64,000 bases of DNA from Helopsaltes ochotensis (lineage: Eukaryota > Chordata > Aves > Passeriformes > Locustellidae), in NCBI GenBank assembly GCA_013400155.1, contig VXBM01001574.1:95174-159173 (forward strand), read 5' to 3'. The position numbers and the translations under genes were made by a program. Below, in pieces: positions 63,538 to 64,000 of this stretch. Numbering within the stretch: position 1 is the stretch's first letter; each line of letters starts with the position of its first letter. Below the pieces are notes generated by a model. That model was not told the DNA's origin and did not search any database. It saw only the letters and a list, made by a program, of their open reading frames with translations.

Positions 63538-63918
63538 ATGCTCCCAACCACTAAAAAACAGCAAGACTGCATGGGGTGGATGTTTAAAGCAGAGGTTCCC
63601 TCTACCCGCCATGCCACTGATGCCACATGGAGTAGATGGATTGCTCTCATCACACAGCGCGCCCGTATTGGAAGACTGAATCGCCCTGGGATTTTGGAGA
63701 TAATTACAAATTGGCCTGAAGGTGAAAACTTTAGTCTCACTGATGGAGAAGAACAAGAGCAAGTGACACGTGCTGAAGAAGCTCCACCATACAACCAACT
63801 GCCAGTGGAAGAGACACGCTATGCTCTTTTTACAGATGGTTCCTGTCGCATTGTAGGAATAAAATGGGAAGATGGAACGACAAAATGTGTACCTCAGGGA
63901 GATCTGATTGTTGGGTGA
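63538..63918 (+). mobile_element. Endogenous retrovirus pol fragment (RT connection / RNase H start), rearranged
   Basis: An open frame of 126 codons shows avian ERV pol features. The part from about residue 20 to 90 resembles the connection region after reverse transcriptase (WSRWIALITQRARIG, then an acidic linker and EEAPPYNQLP). It is followed by YALFTDGSC, the first strand of RNase H, with its first catalytic Asp at residue 100 (63835-63837). About seven residues later the expected RNase H core, with its further acidic residues, is absent. The frame instead ends KWEDGTTKCVPQGDL and TGA. That tail resembles the beta-strand C-terminus of retroviral integrases, which would imply an internal deletion near 63856-63860. 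An in-frame stop lies just upstream (63523-63525). It is a broken fossil copy with no gag, protease or envelope visible; the element may continue past the window. Confidence 0.75.
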
Positions 63919-63984
63919 GACCGATGTGTAAATATCATTGTTCACCGAATGTCATACTACCATTGTCTGTATATAGTTGTGTAC

Positions 63985-64000
63985 TGTAAATATATATATA
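63985..64000. repeat. AT dinucleotide run at window edge
   Basis: TAAATATATATATA closes the window and may be the start of a longer (AT)n microsatellite. Confidence 0.6.

Noticed and set aside
63424..63945. 173-codon open frame on the minus strand at the right edge
   Set aside because: It is the antisense shadow of the retroviral pol frame on the + strand, which carries recognisable motifs.

Overview
This window is vertebrate nuclear DNA, most likely from a bird. It is AT-rich, has multi-exon gene structure with GT-AG splice sites, carries several CR1 LINE copies of the type that dominates avian genomes, a stretch of LTR of an avian endogenous-retrovirus type, and a retroviral pol fragment. 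There are no operons, CRISPR arrays, IS elements or bacterial-type genes.

The only cellular gene I can support is on the + strand: the 3' half of a class I (GH47) Golgi alpha-1,2-mannosidase, best matched to MAN1A1 (mannosidase IA). Seven coding exons are present (15564-15687, 17906-17999, 23876-23991, 34713-34932, 35767-35939, 41271-41386, 42039-42165). They join without a frame break into 322 codons ending in TAG at 42163-42165. The transmembrane anchor, the stem and the first half of the catalytic barrel lie upstream of the window; 1-15563 is the 3' part of a large intron. A long AT-rich 3' UTR follows, with the best distal poly(A) signal at 45553-45558.

The introns hold one long decayed CR1 (about 18960-20886), shorter CR1 tails at 9113-9196, 9615-9668, 12641-13050 and 31784-32205, an older CR1/L3-like relic near 16885-16980, and candidate regulatory patches: a triple palindrome at 5639-5695, a convergent TCF/LEF-like pair near 22149-22170, and a CpG knot at 21565-21613.

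From about 45.6 kb to 63.5 kb the sequence looks intergenic. I see no coding exon there, only an avian ERV LTR fragment (about 48830-49057), several MIR-like SINE relics (50.7-54.2 kb) and simple repeats. At the right edge (63538-63918) lies a retroviral pol remnant. It runs from the RT connection into the first RNase H aspartate and then appears to jump to a short tail resembling an integrase C-terminus. I found no wholly new biological system; the items most worth checking are the palindrome cluster and the rearranged pol fragment.
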